From Polytrichum commune (lineage: Eukaryota; Streptophyta; Polytrichopsida; Polytrichales; Polytrichaceae), in the NCBI GenBank assembly GCA_950295325.1, contig OX485803.1:60403554-60467553 (forward strand): a DNA stretch of 64,000 nucleotides. Reading direction: 5' to 3'. Of this stretch, positions 47,640 to 60,500 are shown one piece after another (position 1 is the stretch's first letter; the number at the start of each line of letters is the position of its first letter). The translations under genes were made by a program, and so were the position numbers. The notes beneath the pieces were generated by a model. That model did not search any database, was not told where the DNA came from, and saw only the letters and a list, made by a program, of their open reading frames with translations.

Positions 47640-50600
47640 TGGAGGTAGTGATTGATTTTTATCCTGGGATTGGGATTCAGTTGATGATGGGGCGATCGCT
47701 GCCAATTTTGGAATTGTTTGGAATGGATGGATGGAGAACATGTCACCCTCACTCTCACTCTTTTCTGGTTTTAGGAATCACGGTGGCTAGACATTGTTTT
47801 TGTCCAATTTTGATATGGTTTGTGGATTTTAGGTCAGGAAGCTCTGGAAGTGTGGGGAGGGGGTTTGGTAGGTTAAAACTATAGTTCTTGTATCAAATGA
47901 ACTTCCTGACAATGAATCTGATGAATGGGAATGGACAAGAGCTGTCCACTTAGTCTCCAATTCGGGTGTGACTTAGACTTCCTTCAATTGAGCGTCTGCG
48001 ATAATCGCAGCTGTCGAGTAGTTTTCTGCATTGTCATTCAGAAACCTTTTAGACAGGCAAGTGTGACTTGATGGAGTTAGTAATTGGTTCTGGTTCTATG
48101 CTGAGATTTGGATACAGTTGCTGGGGGCTATCAATGGCAATTTCTAAATTGAACATATAACTTACTCACCTTTTTAGGTTTTAGGAATCACCATGGTAAG
48201 ATGTTTAGTTTTGACCACATTTGATGTGATTGTGGAGTGCACATCCAAATTTTAGGTTTGGCAGCTCAGGAAGTGTGGGCAAGGGCTTAGGTAGGTCAAG
48301 GCTTCAGTTTTGGTATGCAACGAGCTGCCTGCTGCCAATTAATTTGGTGGGTGTGAAATGACGAGGTTGAACAAAAGGATCCCTACTTGTCTTCAATTTT
48401 GTTGTGACTTCGAATTCCGTCTATTGAGCTTCTCCGAGAATTGCAGCGGTCATGTAGTGAGCTGCATTTTTTATCAGGAATCTTCTAGACAGCCAATGGT
48501 GACTATTGATGAAGGTAGTGATTGGGATTTAGTTGATGGGCGATCAATGGCAATTTTTGAATTGTTTGAAATGGGTGGATGGAGAGCATTTCACTTCACT
48601 TTCACTCATTGTATGTTTTAGGAATGCCGATGGATAGAATATTGTATTCTGTTCACTTATGACATGGTTTGTGAATTTTAGGTTTGGCAGCTCAAGAAGT
48701 GTGGGCAGGGTCTTAGGGAGGTTAAGACTGTAGTTTTGGTATCAATGAACTTCCTGCCAGTCAATCTGGTGAATGGTAATTGCAGTGGTCAGGTATCGAG
48801 CTGCATTGTCAATTAGAAATTGTTTAGACAGCCAATGGTGACAATTGATGCCAACTATAGTCGGGGGTTTTGGAACGTGATCATTTGGTTTGATGAAAGT
48901 CATCAAACCCAGACGACCTAATTTCACCTCTGTCTTGGAGGAAGTACCTTAGAAAAGGGTGGATGTTTAGGAATCTCAAGGGGAAGGATTTGTGTTTTGT
49001 TGAATTTTGACATAGTTTGTGGAGTGCACTTTTGAATTTGAGGTCTGGCAGCTCAGGGAGTGTGGGCAGAGGCTTAGAAAGGTCAAGGCTGTAGTTTTGG
49101 TTTGGTATCAACTGCCTGCCAATCAATGTGGCGGATGGGAATCGACAAGATTGAAGAATGCCCACTTTTCTTCAATTCTGGTGTGACTTAGAATCCCTTC
49201 AATGAGAATCTGCAATATCGTAGGGGTGGTGCATTGTCAATCAGAAACCTTTTAGATAGCCAAGTTCTTGTGGAGTGCACTTCTGTTGAAATTAGGTTTG
49301 GCAACTCAGGAAGTGTGAGCAGGGGCTTAGGGGGGTGTTGAGGGTGTTGGTATCAAGTGAACTTTCTGCCAATCAATTTGGTGGATGGGATGTGGTGAGG
49401 TTGGACAAGGGCTTTCCACTTATCTTTAATTTGTGTATGACTCAGAATTACTTCAATTGAGTGTCTGTGATATCATAGTGGTGGTATAGTTTGCTGCGTT
49501 GTCAATCAGAAACCATTTAGATAGCCAAGGGTTTGTGGAGTGCACTTTTGATGAACTTTAGGTCTGGCAGCTCAGGAAGTGTGGGCAAGGGCTTATGCTG
49601 GTTAAGTATGTAGTTTTGGTATCAAATGAACTTCCTGCTTATCAATTTGGTGGATGGGAATGGACGAGGTTGAAGAAAGGGAGGTCCACTTGTTTTCAAT
49701 TTGGGTGTGACATAGAATTCCTCTAAATGAGCATATGTGATAATCGCAGCTTTCAGGTAGTCAGCTGCATTGGCAACTAGAATCCCTGTAGACAGCCAAG
49801 GGTGACTATCGATGTCAACTATAATTTGGCTTTTTGGAACAGAGATCAATTTGCTCAATGAAAGTCACCACCCGGAGGACCTACATTTGTGTGTGTCTTG
49901 GAGGAACTAGATCAGGATGGATGTATATATATTAGGAATGTATGAACTCCAGTAGATATGTATATGTAGTTTTTTGAAATTCAAAGGTTCTCTTTGCAGA
50001 GATGTAATAAATCCGATTTTTGCAATTGTGTTATACCTCCAGCTGGTCTTTCTTGTTTTGTTCTCTGCCTTGTGTTACAAAGCAATGTCTTTTTAGGTGG
50101 TTGTAAATCCTCAATGTTCCTTTTGACTTATTGATTCAGTGGCACGCCCAGTTCAACAGACTCTAGTGGGTGGAAATTGTAGGTTGTTTTAGATATTCTC
50201 GCTTGCTGTAGGTTAATGAACCCTTTGTGGGCAAAATTTAGCGACAATTGAGAAATGTTGAACTTGCTCGAGACATTGTATGCAGAATTTTGGTGGCATT
50301 GTGTTGCTTATGGACCTGTGTGCACGTATATTTTAGAAGTGCCCACTTCTATTAATCTTCTTATCATCTGAGAACATTGTCGTACACCTCTCAATGCACA
50401 CTCCAGAATATTCACATGATCATTTTTCTGGGGGGCTGCAGGGGCATACATTGCCAAGAATGCCGCTGAAATAGTTGATATCATTTTCTCAACTCTTCCT
50501 CTTTACGAAGACCGGAACTCGCAAGTGGCTGTGGTGAATGTAATCACAAAGTGTCTGAATGAGGCAGCGTTTGTGAAGGTTTTTGGTGGAGTTTTAGTGC

Positions 50601-53600
50601 AAACAATAGAACGAATGCACAAAGTATGCAGCAATGCTGTGCGTTTGAAATTGCTGAGGTGGTCCTGTCTGCTCATTGGCCAGACTCCTGCCCTGCTTTC
50701 TGCAAAATCTGCTTTCAGCAGGCTTGCTTCCTTGCAAGGCTTCCTTATTTCCTCTCTTTATCAAGGATCTGTTCGGCTAAGACAAGCAACGGGTCGTGTC
50801 TTCATTCGATATTTGCTTAATGTGCGCCACTCCTAAACTTCTCATTCTTTTGCAAAAATGTAATCAGCACACGATTCACCTCCTATGGATTATATTGGAT
50901 TCTTGAAGATTAGTGCAGCTTGATTGTAGAGTATCAGATCCAGGTGTGCACTATGATGAATGACTGGAACTGAGTCCACACAACCTGTTCCTGTGTTTAT
51001 ATGCAGGTTGAAAATGCATTTAATTGCTATAGATCTGAATTGGAAACTCTTCCCATGGAGAGTAGCTGTGGTCTTATTAAGGCACTTCTTGACTTTTCCA
51101 CCCGGAAACAAGGGTTACTTGAGACTCACAAGGTACCATCTCCTATATGATATTATTGAGAATTTTGAGTGCTCATCAGGGTATATTTCCATCTATTACA
51201 TAGTTTTAACATCAAAGGGGTGCTATTTAGTGTCATTAAACCCTTCATTTGATTCTTAAATAGGGTCATGATTATTTTTCACCAACTTAGATCAACTAAT
51301 ATGAAATGATTATATACTCTCCTTCAGTGTTGTGCTTAACGTTTTGTGACTATGTAATAAGGAGGAGAGAGAAATTTCAGCAACTCTACCAAATGTGCCT
51401 TATCAAGAAGGGAGGAATCTATGGAGACTCTAGAATGACAGATAAATTGTGGGTGTAATTTCTTGAGGATACTTCAGCATGTACTTCATCAACTTGACCA
51501 AAGGTTTGTAGGTAGTGCTTAGATTGATTACTATTCAAATGCAAAAAGGGGGTCTAGCTTTGGAGGCTTAAAAATCTAGCAGATGTTTGACTTTTTAAGT
51601 GATATTTCCTTGTTTGCAGGCTTGGTTCTTAGAATTGTACCTGAAGTTGGTATTCAATTCAACACAAAGGAAGCCACTTAAGGCTCTGAGCGAAGGATTT
51701 CAGCCTCTTCTACAGCGCTTGTCACATGATGACTTTGGCAAGTTAGTTTTGCCTACTGCAGTGAAGATGTTGAAGAGAAATCCAGAGTTGGTAATGGAGG
51801 CATTTGGCCTTCTGTTGACATACACAAATTTAGACCTCAGCCAATATGCTATGGAGATTTTGCCGTGTATTTTATCCCAGGCTCGCCATAGTGATGAGGC
51901 TCGACGAAAGGATTCCTTACAATTAGTCACTCAGTTGGTCTTGCATACAAGTGATTTGGACGCAGTCTCAGCAATGTTTCAGGCTGTCAAATCTATTATT
52001 GCAGGTACTCTCCATGCTCTCTTGTACAGTATCTTTTTAGGATACGCCTTCAGTGCTAGGGAAGGACATTATTGTTGAGACAATGGATAACAATTGCATC
52101 CAGAGCAGTGTTGAAAGAAGTCGGGGGCAAGCAGGGGTTAGGTTTTGGTCCGATTTGCCCAATTGAACGAGCACAGGTTGATCCTTTTCATCCAGGACCA
52201 TTTTTATGTGTAAGTAAATGCAAGATATTGATGACCTGTGCAGGTTCTGAAGGCAAGCTTGTTCAAGCTTATCAAAGAGTGGCAATGGTTAACTCTCTGC
52301 AAATTCTTTCAAGTGCACATGGAGGAAAAGCTGTGGCATCTTTTGCTTCATCATCAGCTGTGTATCTCATGTCTGTTTATAAGGATGATGGTATGTAGAG
52401 TTCCTGTTATATCAAGGGCCTTGGTTGATGGAACTGGTGATGGAGTACAGTGATTTTTTTGTTAAGTGGGCTGTTTTACAAGGTTGTTTCAATACTTGTA
52501 CCAAAATGAGTTTGTTGCTTGTTTTGATTTTTGAATGGCAAGGGTGTGGACTTGTCTAGAATAGCAAGTGTTAGTGGCTGAATGTAATTTAAGTTTTGTC
52601 ATTCCCATTTGGAGTCTAGATTGTTTTGTAGTCTCAAGTTCCTGAAATTGGAGAAATATTGATCCTTTTCTCTAGGATGTCTGATAATAGATTGGTGTGC
52701 AGGAAATGAGGAGGTACGGGTTGCAGTTTTGGCAGCTCTAGGTGCTTGGCTGTCCAGAGCTGCATCCAGCAGTCCTCCAGACTGTGCCAAATTTTTCACT
52801 CTAGGTCTAAAGGAGAAAGATAACCTTCGAAGAGCTCATTTGCGGTGTCTCAGACAAGTCTTCCAAAACAATGATATCTTGACCCAGGTCTGAATTATGT
52901 TTGCATGAATTTGTGTGTGGTGTCTTTTCAAAAATAGTTCAAAGTCAGTTGATATTGTAGTAATGACATTGTCAGTTTTTCCTTGTAGTAACGTTGTGTT
53001 TTTGTAAGAATGGGAGCTCAATTGTTGCAGTATATGGTGAATTAATGTGTGGTGTTATTGTGTGATCAGGTGGTTGATTTGACGGAGCCCCTTGTACAGT
53101 TCATCAAGAGTGGTAGCACAAAGCCTGCCTTGCGAGTCGATGCGATTTACTCTTTTCTGCTTGTATCCAAGATTGCAGCTGTCCATTCCAAAGCAAGTAG
53201 GTGTTTACCACATAGATCTGTTTCTTTTTGTGCCTTCCAGCCCTGTACGACCTCTTGTATTCTGCTGAAGCAACTCAGGTTGGATAATGATGGGAATGGA
53301 GCTGTACATTAATGGTCCTATACGAAATGCTTTTGCTACAGCCTCTGAACTGGTTGACTTCGTTGAAAATGTCTACAATGTAGGGTGGGATTTTACTGAA
53401 TCGTAATGACAACGGTGGTTTTGTGAATGTGATATTAGGTGATAAACTTGTGAAAGATAAGATTTGGAGTATTCTTCTAGATAAGAATTCAACTCTTGTC
53501 TCGCCTTCTCTGGTGACTACTATTACACCTTTTTTTGCCTGTGTTCATGTTTAGCCTTACCTTTAAATAATAATAAAAAATAACCCAAAAGAAAAGTATG

Positions 53601-56600
53601 TTCACTGAAGGTGATCTTGAAAATTGTGACCTGCTAAATAGATTGATATTTTGTCAATAACAACCACAATGGGGTTTTTGGTACACATTGTTGTTAGCTG
53701 CTGAAATTTGACGTTGCCATTAACATTCTTCTCCTACAGGTTGCAAAGTTTTCAGCAGAGGATTGTAGTGTCCTTATAGAGTTGATTGAAGTGGTGCTGT
53801 TACAACACTCAAGCAGGTATGTTATTTTAGCCTTCACCTTTTGAGAAAGCATTAATAACCTCTGCATACCTCTCCTTCAGGAATTGTGAAATCTGAGTTC
53901 ATATTTAGGAATTCAAACTTTGTGTGTCCTACCAAAAATGTGGACAAATGTTTTGTGATTTTTTCAGTTCTTATTCCTTCTTTGAATTATGAGTTCAATC
54001 CAAGATTTCAATCTGACAACTAAAACTTGTTTCCAGTCTACCTCACCTATGAACAATTCGTGGCAAAAATCAAAATCAGACAATATACTGTGTTTGCAAA
54101 GTCTCTGAATGGGATATGATTTGATATTAGTGGAGACATTGTAGACAACTTTTAGTGTCTCATAGGATTTCTAACCAGAGAAATTGCCTGCAGATTTTCA
54201 TCCCATCCTGACGGAGTAGCAAATCTTTCAAAGGTATAGAGTGTTAATATTAAGTCTATTGAATTTGTTGCAACTTTCTCAGTTTATGTGTAGGCAGTTG
54301 TCAAATAAGGCTAACTTTGAAGACCATCCTTATGGTTGTGATGAAGTGTTGCAAGAAGTCATAGGACCATCCAGAGTGATCCACTATCCCTTGTATTGGA
54401 TATAAGGAACACTTCACTGTAATTGTTTGACAAGTGGCGTGCATTCTACATGTGCAGCTCCTCGTAAACCTCTTGTGGCATCCAACATGGGATACCCGCA
54501 AAGCAGCGGAAGCTGTGGCATCTCGTGCACAAAAAGCAGACGATTTATTCTCTGAAGCTCTCTTTGATGCCTTCTCTCTGGAGATTACCGCATTCAGTGA
54601 GCAGCATGCCCAACTTAAGTTCAGGTAAGAGGAAAGCCTTTTGTGTTGTAGGATTTTACCTGTTTTGATGACAGAGTCCTTGCAATGTTGGACCTGAAGT
54701 TCCAACTTGTAGTCAGTATTGTGGTTTCTTCATGACCTGGTTTCCCCTGAATATGTGTTGTTTGTTGCAAGGACATCACAGCGATGCTGGAGAATCTGCG
54801 GCGGGCACTGCCATGATTACTATCCCTAATCCTAATCTACTGGCAAAGACATTATTGATAGTGTCAACAACTTCACTAGCCAGGCAGCCAATGATCTGTG
54901 CCCATATACTGTTATTGGCTCATCACTCCTGTATTGCAACAGGTTTTCACAAAGATGTTATCTGGAGGGTGAGACTACAGACCTCTTCAATACATGTAAT
55001 GCTGGCACGTTCTTCCTTTGACCATGATTTGATGGCCGAGCATGGTTGGTAAAGGTGCCCATCTATGGTCAAGGAGTACTTGCAAGGAAGCTGATAACAT
55101 CACATGTTCAGGATATGGGTGCTTTGCACTGTTTCTCAGTTTCAGGTTCTAGGACGGATTCTCTCAAGGTTTCTAAATTTAGAGTCTAAATGATGTTGGG
55201 TGTTCTGTCGTTATTTGTGAAGGCTGTTGTCAGAAAACTCAAGAGATCAGGTCTGAATGCAACCAATGTTTTGGCCTCCGATCCTGCTGCAGTTTGCAAG
55301 GTGAGTTGGTATGCAGTTTTATAGTAGGCTCTGAAGACCATATACAAAGTTGCACAAGGATCCATTTACTAAGTTGTTCACCTGATTTGGAATCTTATCC
55401 TGGCCGGTTCCTCTAGCAGACAAATAACTTTGTTGGACTGGGCAAGTGCAGGTTCTCTTAGGACCTAATGGGCTTGTCAGCACACACTCATCAGAGTCAC
55501 AATCTTCTGTTTTTGCTCTTGAAACTGCTATGAAGATATTACCAGAAAGTTTCTTCTCAAATTTTCTTCAAGTATGTCCCTGCAACCTTGCCTATGATAG
55601 TGAATAGGAGTTTGAAACAAGCTGTCCTTGTGAGTGAGGCACGTATGTTATTATGCTTGTTAGGCTCTCCTACCTAAATATTTTGTTTTGGTGGTTTAAA
55701 AATAGATTGATCTGAGTGGTTGTTCTCTCTAGATTACACACTGTCACCTATCGATTTCTAGTTGTTTAAGTCATGAACAGTAATCATTTAAAAATCACTC
55801 GGTTTATGCAAGTGAATTGTCTATATGGTGCATATTGCTGATACTAATTTGCTCGTCTTGTATTACAGAGTGTTGACACTCTTGGAGATCGTAGTCTCCA
55901 TGACTCTCTATCTTCACAGGATATTAAGGTTTGGCCTCATTTTCCCAGATTGCTACTGTTGAAGTGCTATGAAAGTGGCCTCGTTATTTGACGAATAGGT
56001 GAAATCTCATGAGGAACTGTTACAAAGATTCTAATGTTGATGCTAATCTAAGTCATTTGATGTCTTGAACTCCTTTTTTTTAATACTTCAAGCAGTCTTT
56101 TGGTGGAATTTGTACCAAAGGGTTTTGCGTAATGAATTTATCTCCAAATTGTTTGAGAATTGTTGTTTCTGAATGTGTCTAGATAACGGTTTTTGAATCT
56201 TTTATCCATCAATGGATTTTAGAGGGGGTTCAAAAAATAAATTTTCTTTCATTAATAATTGCATTTCCTTCAATTCTGTATGTTTCCAGGTCTTCAATAC
56301 AGATGAGGGGATTTTGTCTTCGGAATTGGGTGTCTATGTGGCAGAAGCTGTGATGGACAGAAATGTCAGGGGTGCTCGTGGCCGGTTTAAGATGTATGGG
56401 GATGATGAGGTAATCTGAACTAGGAATTATATTTCTGTTGTCATCTGATATTTTATTTTTGGGCGAATGAGCTCACTGAGAGTGCATTATGCAGCTGCAT
56501 ATGTGGTTTGAAATGGAACTTTGATTTAACAACTGACAAGTTGTTCTGAACAATTTATGCATATCTGTTATACAGGAGCCACCAAAGCCTCCCTCTACTC

Positions 56601-57583
56601 ATCGGCATGCTGAAGTTGGAAAGAAGGATACTGGGAAAGCTGGAAAGAAGCCTGGTGGGTAGTGATGCTGCTACTATCATCTTGAAATTTTGTACAGTAT
56701 GAGTGTTGAGGAAAGCTTCCATTTGGGCAAGTACTATACTTCTTGACGGTATGGAGCTACTTTGATTCACTTGATGGGTTTCTTATATTTTGTAGGTGAC
56801 TTTGATAAGGCAAGGTCGGCTAAGGAGGAGGCCCGTGAATTAAAACTTCAGGAAGAGTCTCTTGTCCGCCTAAAAGTGGATGCCATAAAGAAAAGGCTAT
56901 CTTTGGTCTTAACAGTGTTGGGTGCAGTTGCTGCAGCAAATCCAGCTTTGGCACATGAACAACTTCCTGCTTTGGTAATTGTTTCAAAATTGATGCAAGT
57001 TCTTTTGGTGCACCTATGATGATCAATCTGGTTTAGATGAGTGTTTTCTGTCTGCAAATTGCAAGATGGTGAGTATAGTCTGCTGCCACAACAAACTCAG
57101 GATTCATGTTCCTATTAACCCAGAGTTTTGAAGGTGCATGATACAAACATCCGTTGAATATTGACAGAGGATAACCTTTGTATAGAAGAGCTTTGAATCA
57201 TTGGGAACATACACTGGACGAAAGTAATTGCACATTGGTGTCCCATAATACCTGGGACAAGTTTAGATTTGGTTTCATACTTCTGTGTCCTGGATATGCA
57301 GATTAATCGAGTGTTTCCCCTACTGAAGTCTCCTCTAGTGAGTTCTGAGGCGTACCTGACAGTGGAAAAGCTCGCTGGCTGTGTAGCAGCACCAAGACAC
57401 ATGGGTGCAGATATTGCAGCCTCTTTGAGGATGGTGGCTACAGAATCAATTTTAAGTGAGTTGCAAGCTACGGAAACACCAGTGAAACAGAAACTGCCTG
57501 TGGTGGATAGAGTAGTGGCCAGTTTGGTGACTGCTTGTGAGAATGGACCCTTGCCGCCTCCATCTTTCACAGTTGTTTATCCA
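47521..57583 (+). other. GCN1: GCN1 exon map, exons 1-19
   Basis: Exons inferred from GT/AG sites, phase and protein similarity: 47521-47644, 50442-50821, 51007-51132, 51620-52004, 52244-52390, 52703-52887, 53070-53196, 53439-53512, 53740-53816, 54194-54233, 54458-54624, 54782-54968, 55223-55300, 55452-55571, 55869-55928, 56290-56409, 56576-56654, 56796-56974, 57302-57583. Exon 10 is only 40 nt. The acceptor of exon 12 must be the CATCACAG at 54781; the earlier GCAAG at 54771 would shift the frame. Exon 7-8 and 8-9 junctions are the least certain because that stretch is poorly conserved. Confidence 0.85.
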
Positions 57584-60500
57584 GTGAGTTTCTCTCACAA
57601 TTATACTTGTCTGTGTATGTATCACATAGTTTGTTTGTATTGAATCCTGACAAATTCTGGAAGAAGCATCAACATGTTTTGTCAAATTGAATTTGTAAAC
57701 ATCTTAGAAATATGAACCCAAAGTGGTGCTCTGAGAAACCTTTCAGCATTGTGTATACAGATTCTATTGCAAAATTTTAGTGATTGAATTGAAAAGCATC
57801 AGTTGATGATAGTTGTTTAAGAAGTAAATGATCATTTTGGATACTTAATAACTGAATGGATTGGGAAATTTTGTGATAGCTATATTTGTGTTATTGACAA
57901 ATGGCAATGGCCTTACAGGTTTTGGAGCAGGTATTGATGGCCCCCAAAAAGACAAGGCTTCATGACAAGTCACTCTCTGTTTTGGCTCTCCACACATCCC
58001 CTCTCATCCCATTGCCTCGAACAAACATGCTCTCCGTAAGTTTCTTACCTCGTTTTCAGGTTGATACAAAATTAAAATATAATCCAGGGACTCTAATTGT
58101 GTGAATTTGTTCCTTGACATATAATCTATGATGGAAGTTGTTGACTATGAGGAGGTAGTTTGGATGATGCTAAACTGCAGTTGTTTTTTTGCAGGTGCTA
58201 TACAATGTTCTTGGCTCTGTTCCTGAATATCAAGCGCGAATTGTTCCTCTCCTTGATGAGCTTTGTAGAGGACTCAAACGTGAGAACTTGACTGAGGTAT
58301 GATTTTGGGTACTGGTCCTTGGATCTACAAGTTTCCAAAAAAGTGCTGATGTATGTCTTTTGTTGTTAGATGCCAAAAAATGACAACATCTTTTGCCCAT
58401 GGTATTAGGCACTCTGCGGCTTGTACTCGGAGCATGCCCCTGTGCGTGTGGCATGCTTGAATGCCATCAAACATGTACCATCTCTTGGTAAACGTGTATC
58501 TGGTGAAGACTCTACAGTGGCAACATTGCTGTGGATGGCATTGTATGATCCAGAGGAGGTGAACAAAAACCTTATTCTGTTGTCACATTTTGCAAGTTAG
58601 TCCAAGGCCTGGGGGTTTTGTGTTTTGAAAGCGTGGATGAGGACCATTTATGCTATGTATTAGTTACCATTTCTTATAGATTGAAGTATCTGTGTCAGTG
58701 ATACTCTCCTTTGACCATTTGCTCTCATTGTGGATTCTAATTTTCTTCCATTTGATCGTGCTTTCTGTTGGTAGTCAGTTAAAGAGGTTGCGGAAGAGGT
58801 GTGGGACATTTCTGGGTTTGAGTTAGGAACAGATTATGCAAGAGGGCTACTTGTAGCACTTGCACATGTCAATCTTAATGTTCGTCAAGCAGCTGCAGAG
58901 GGTATTGCTGCTGCTATGTATGAGCATCCAACTACAGTACAGGTAAGATGGGTTGTTTTTCAGTTGCAGTTTGTTATGGCAGGCAATCAAATTATTTTGG
59001 TGATCTCTTGCATGAATCACTAACTTTTGCTAGTCATTGTAGGCACTGATAGTGCCTTGCTGGTCCTGCAGGAAACTATATCTCTACTGTCCTCTATGTA
59101 CATTAAAGAACTGCCAATGATACACAGTGATGTGGATATCACTTGGTATGGAAGGCATGGTGTGGGGCTTGCCTTGCGTGCATCAGCAGATGTTCTCACT
59201 CCGAAAGATCCACCTGTTGTCATAACGTTTCTCATATCTCGAGCTTTGGTATGTGACCTTTGCTAATTGTTTTAGCACATCTCTCAGATGTTTTCTTTTC
59301 TTTTCAGGTTATCTTTGGAGTTCATCTTCAAAATGTGGTGTGGGTTGTTGTCTTTTGAATATTGTTTTCCTCTAACTGGAGATTATGCACGTCTATAGGC
59401 AGATACAAATCAGGAAGTGAGGTCAAAGATGATCGAGGCTGGTGTGGCCATCATAGATAGACAAGGCAAGGAAAATGTTGGTGTCCTGCTTCCAATCCTT
59501 GAAAACTATCTCAATCAAAAGGTTTGTATCCATTGAGCTAAGTGTCATTTCTATGCTTACTGCCTAGTGACGACTTCTCAACTTGGAATTTATGCTGCTG
59601 TATTATTTAAGTTGCATGTTCATCACCTTGTGAGAGAAAGAGCAACTTAATACTTCCTATATAATATCATCATAAAACAGAGCATGATTGTTGGAAGGCA
59701 AGGCTCAAGTGTAACTTTCAGGCCTTCATCCTTGACTGGTTGTTATAATGGCCACCTGATGCATCTCATCATGTTTTTAATGTTTCAAACACTTGATCTT
59801 CTAAAATTGTTCTTGAGAGTTTGTTGATATTACAGGCAGCAGATGAAGAAAGATATGATCTGGTGCGTGAAGGAGTTGTGATTTTTATGGGTTCTCTTGC
59901 AAAACACCTTTCCTTGGTAAGGTTTTTCCAAGCACTTTTTGAAATTTTAAGTTGGATTGCCATGTGTAGGCGAAATGCCTCTTGTAATATATGCTAATTG
60001 TCAAACATCATATTAATGTGCTGGTCTTGTGTGGACAATCTGCAGGATGCCTCAAAGGGTTCTTTTATTCTGGAGAAGTTGCTGGAAGTGTTGAATACAC
60101 CATCAGAAGCAGTACAACGTGCTGTCTCAGATTGTTTGCCACCTCTAATGTCATCTCAGAAGGTAGGATTTTTCTAATCATCTTGGGTCCAATGGGATTT
60201 TGTCAATATCTATTAAACTCAATTACTGCCAAATATCCTGCCATTATATGCATAATGGGCCTGCATTGTACCACTGGATAAGTATGCTGTGTGATGCTGT
60301 TAACCTTCAAGCATCCGAAAAGCCTAGACTGGTTTCTCTATGCACAAAAACATGTATTTGAGCTACATACTTCTATTTTAAGCTAATTGTGTTATAAGTG
60401 ACCCTATCTAGAATTGACATATCTTCACATGCACTTTTCGAATTGGTTGAATACGTTGAGGGTGTTGAGGATTTAAGTTCATATACGTAGCCTGGGTGGC

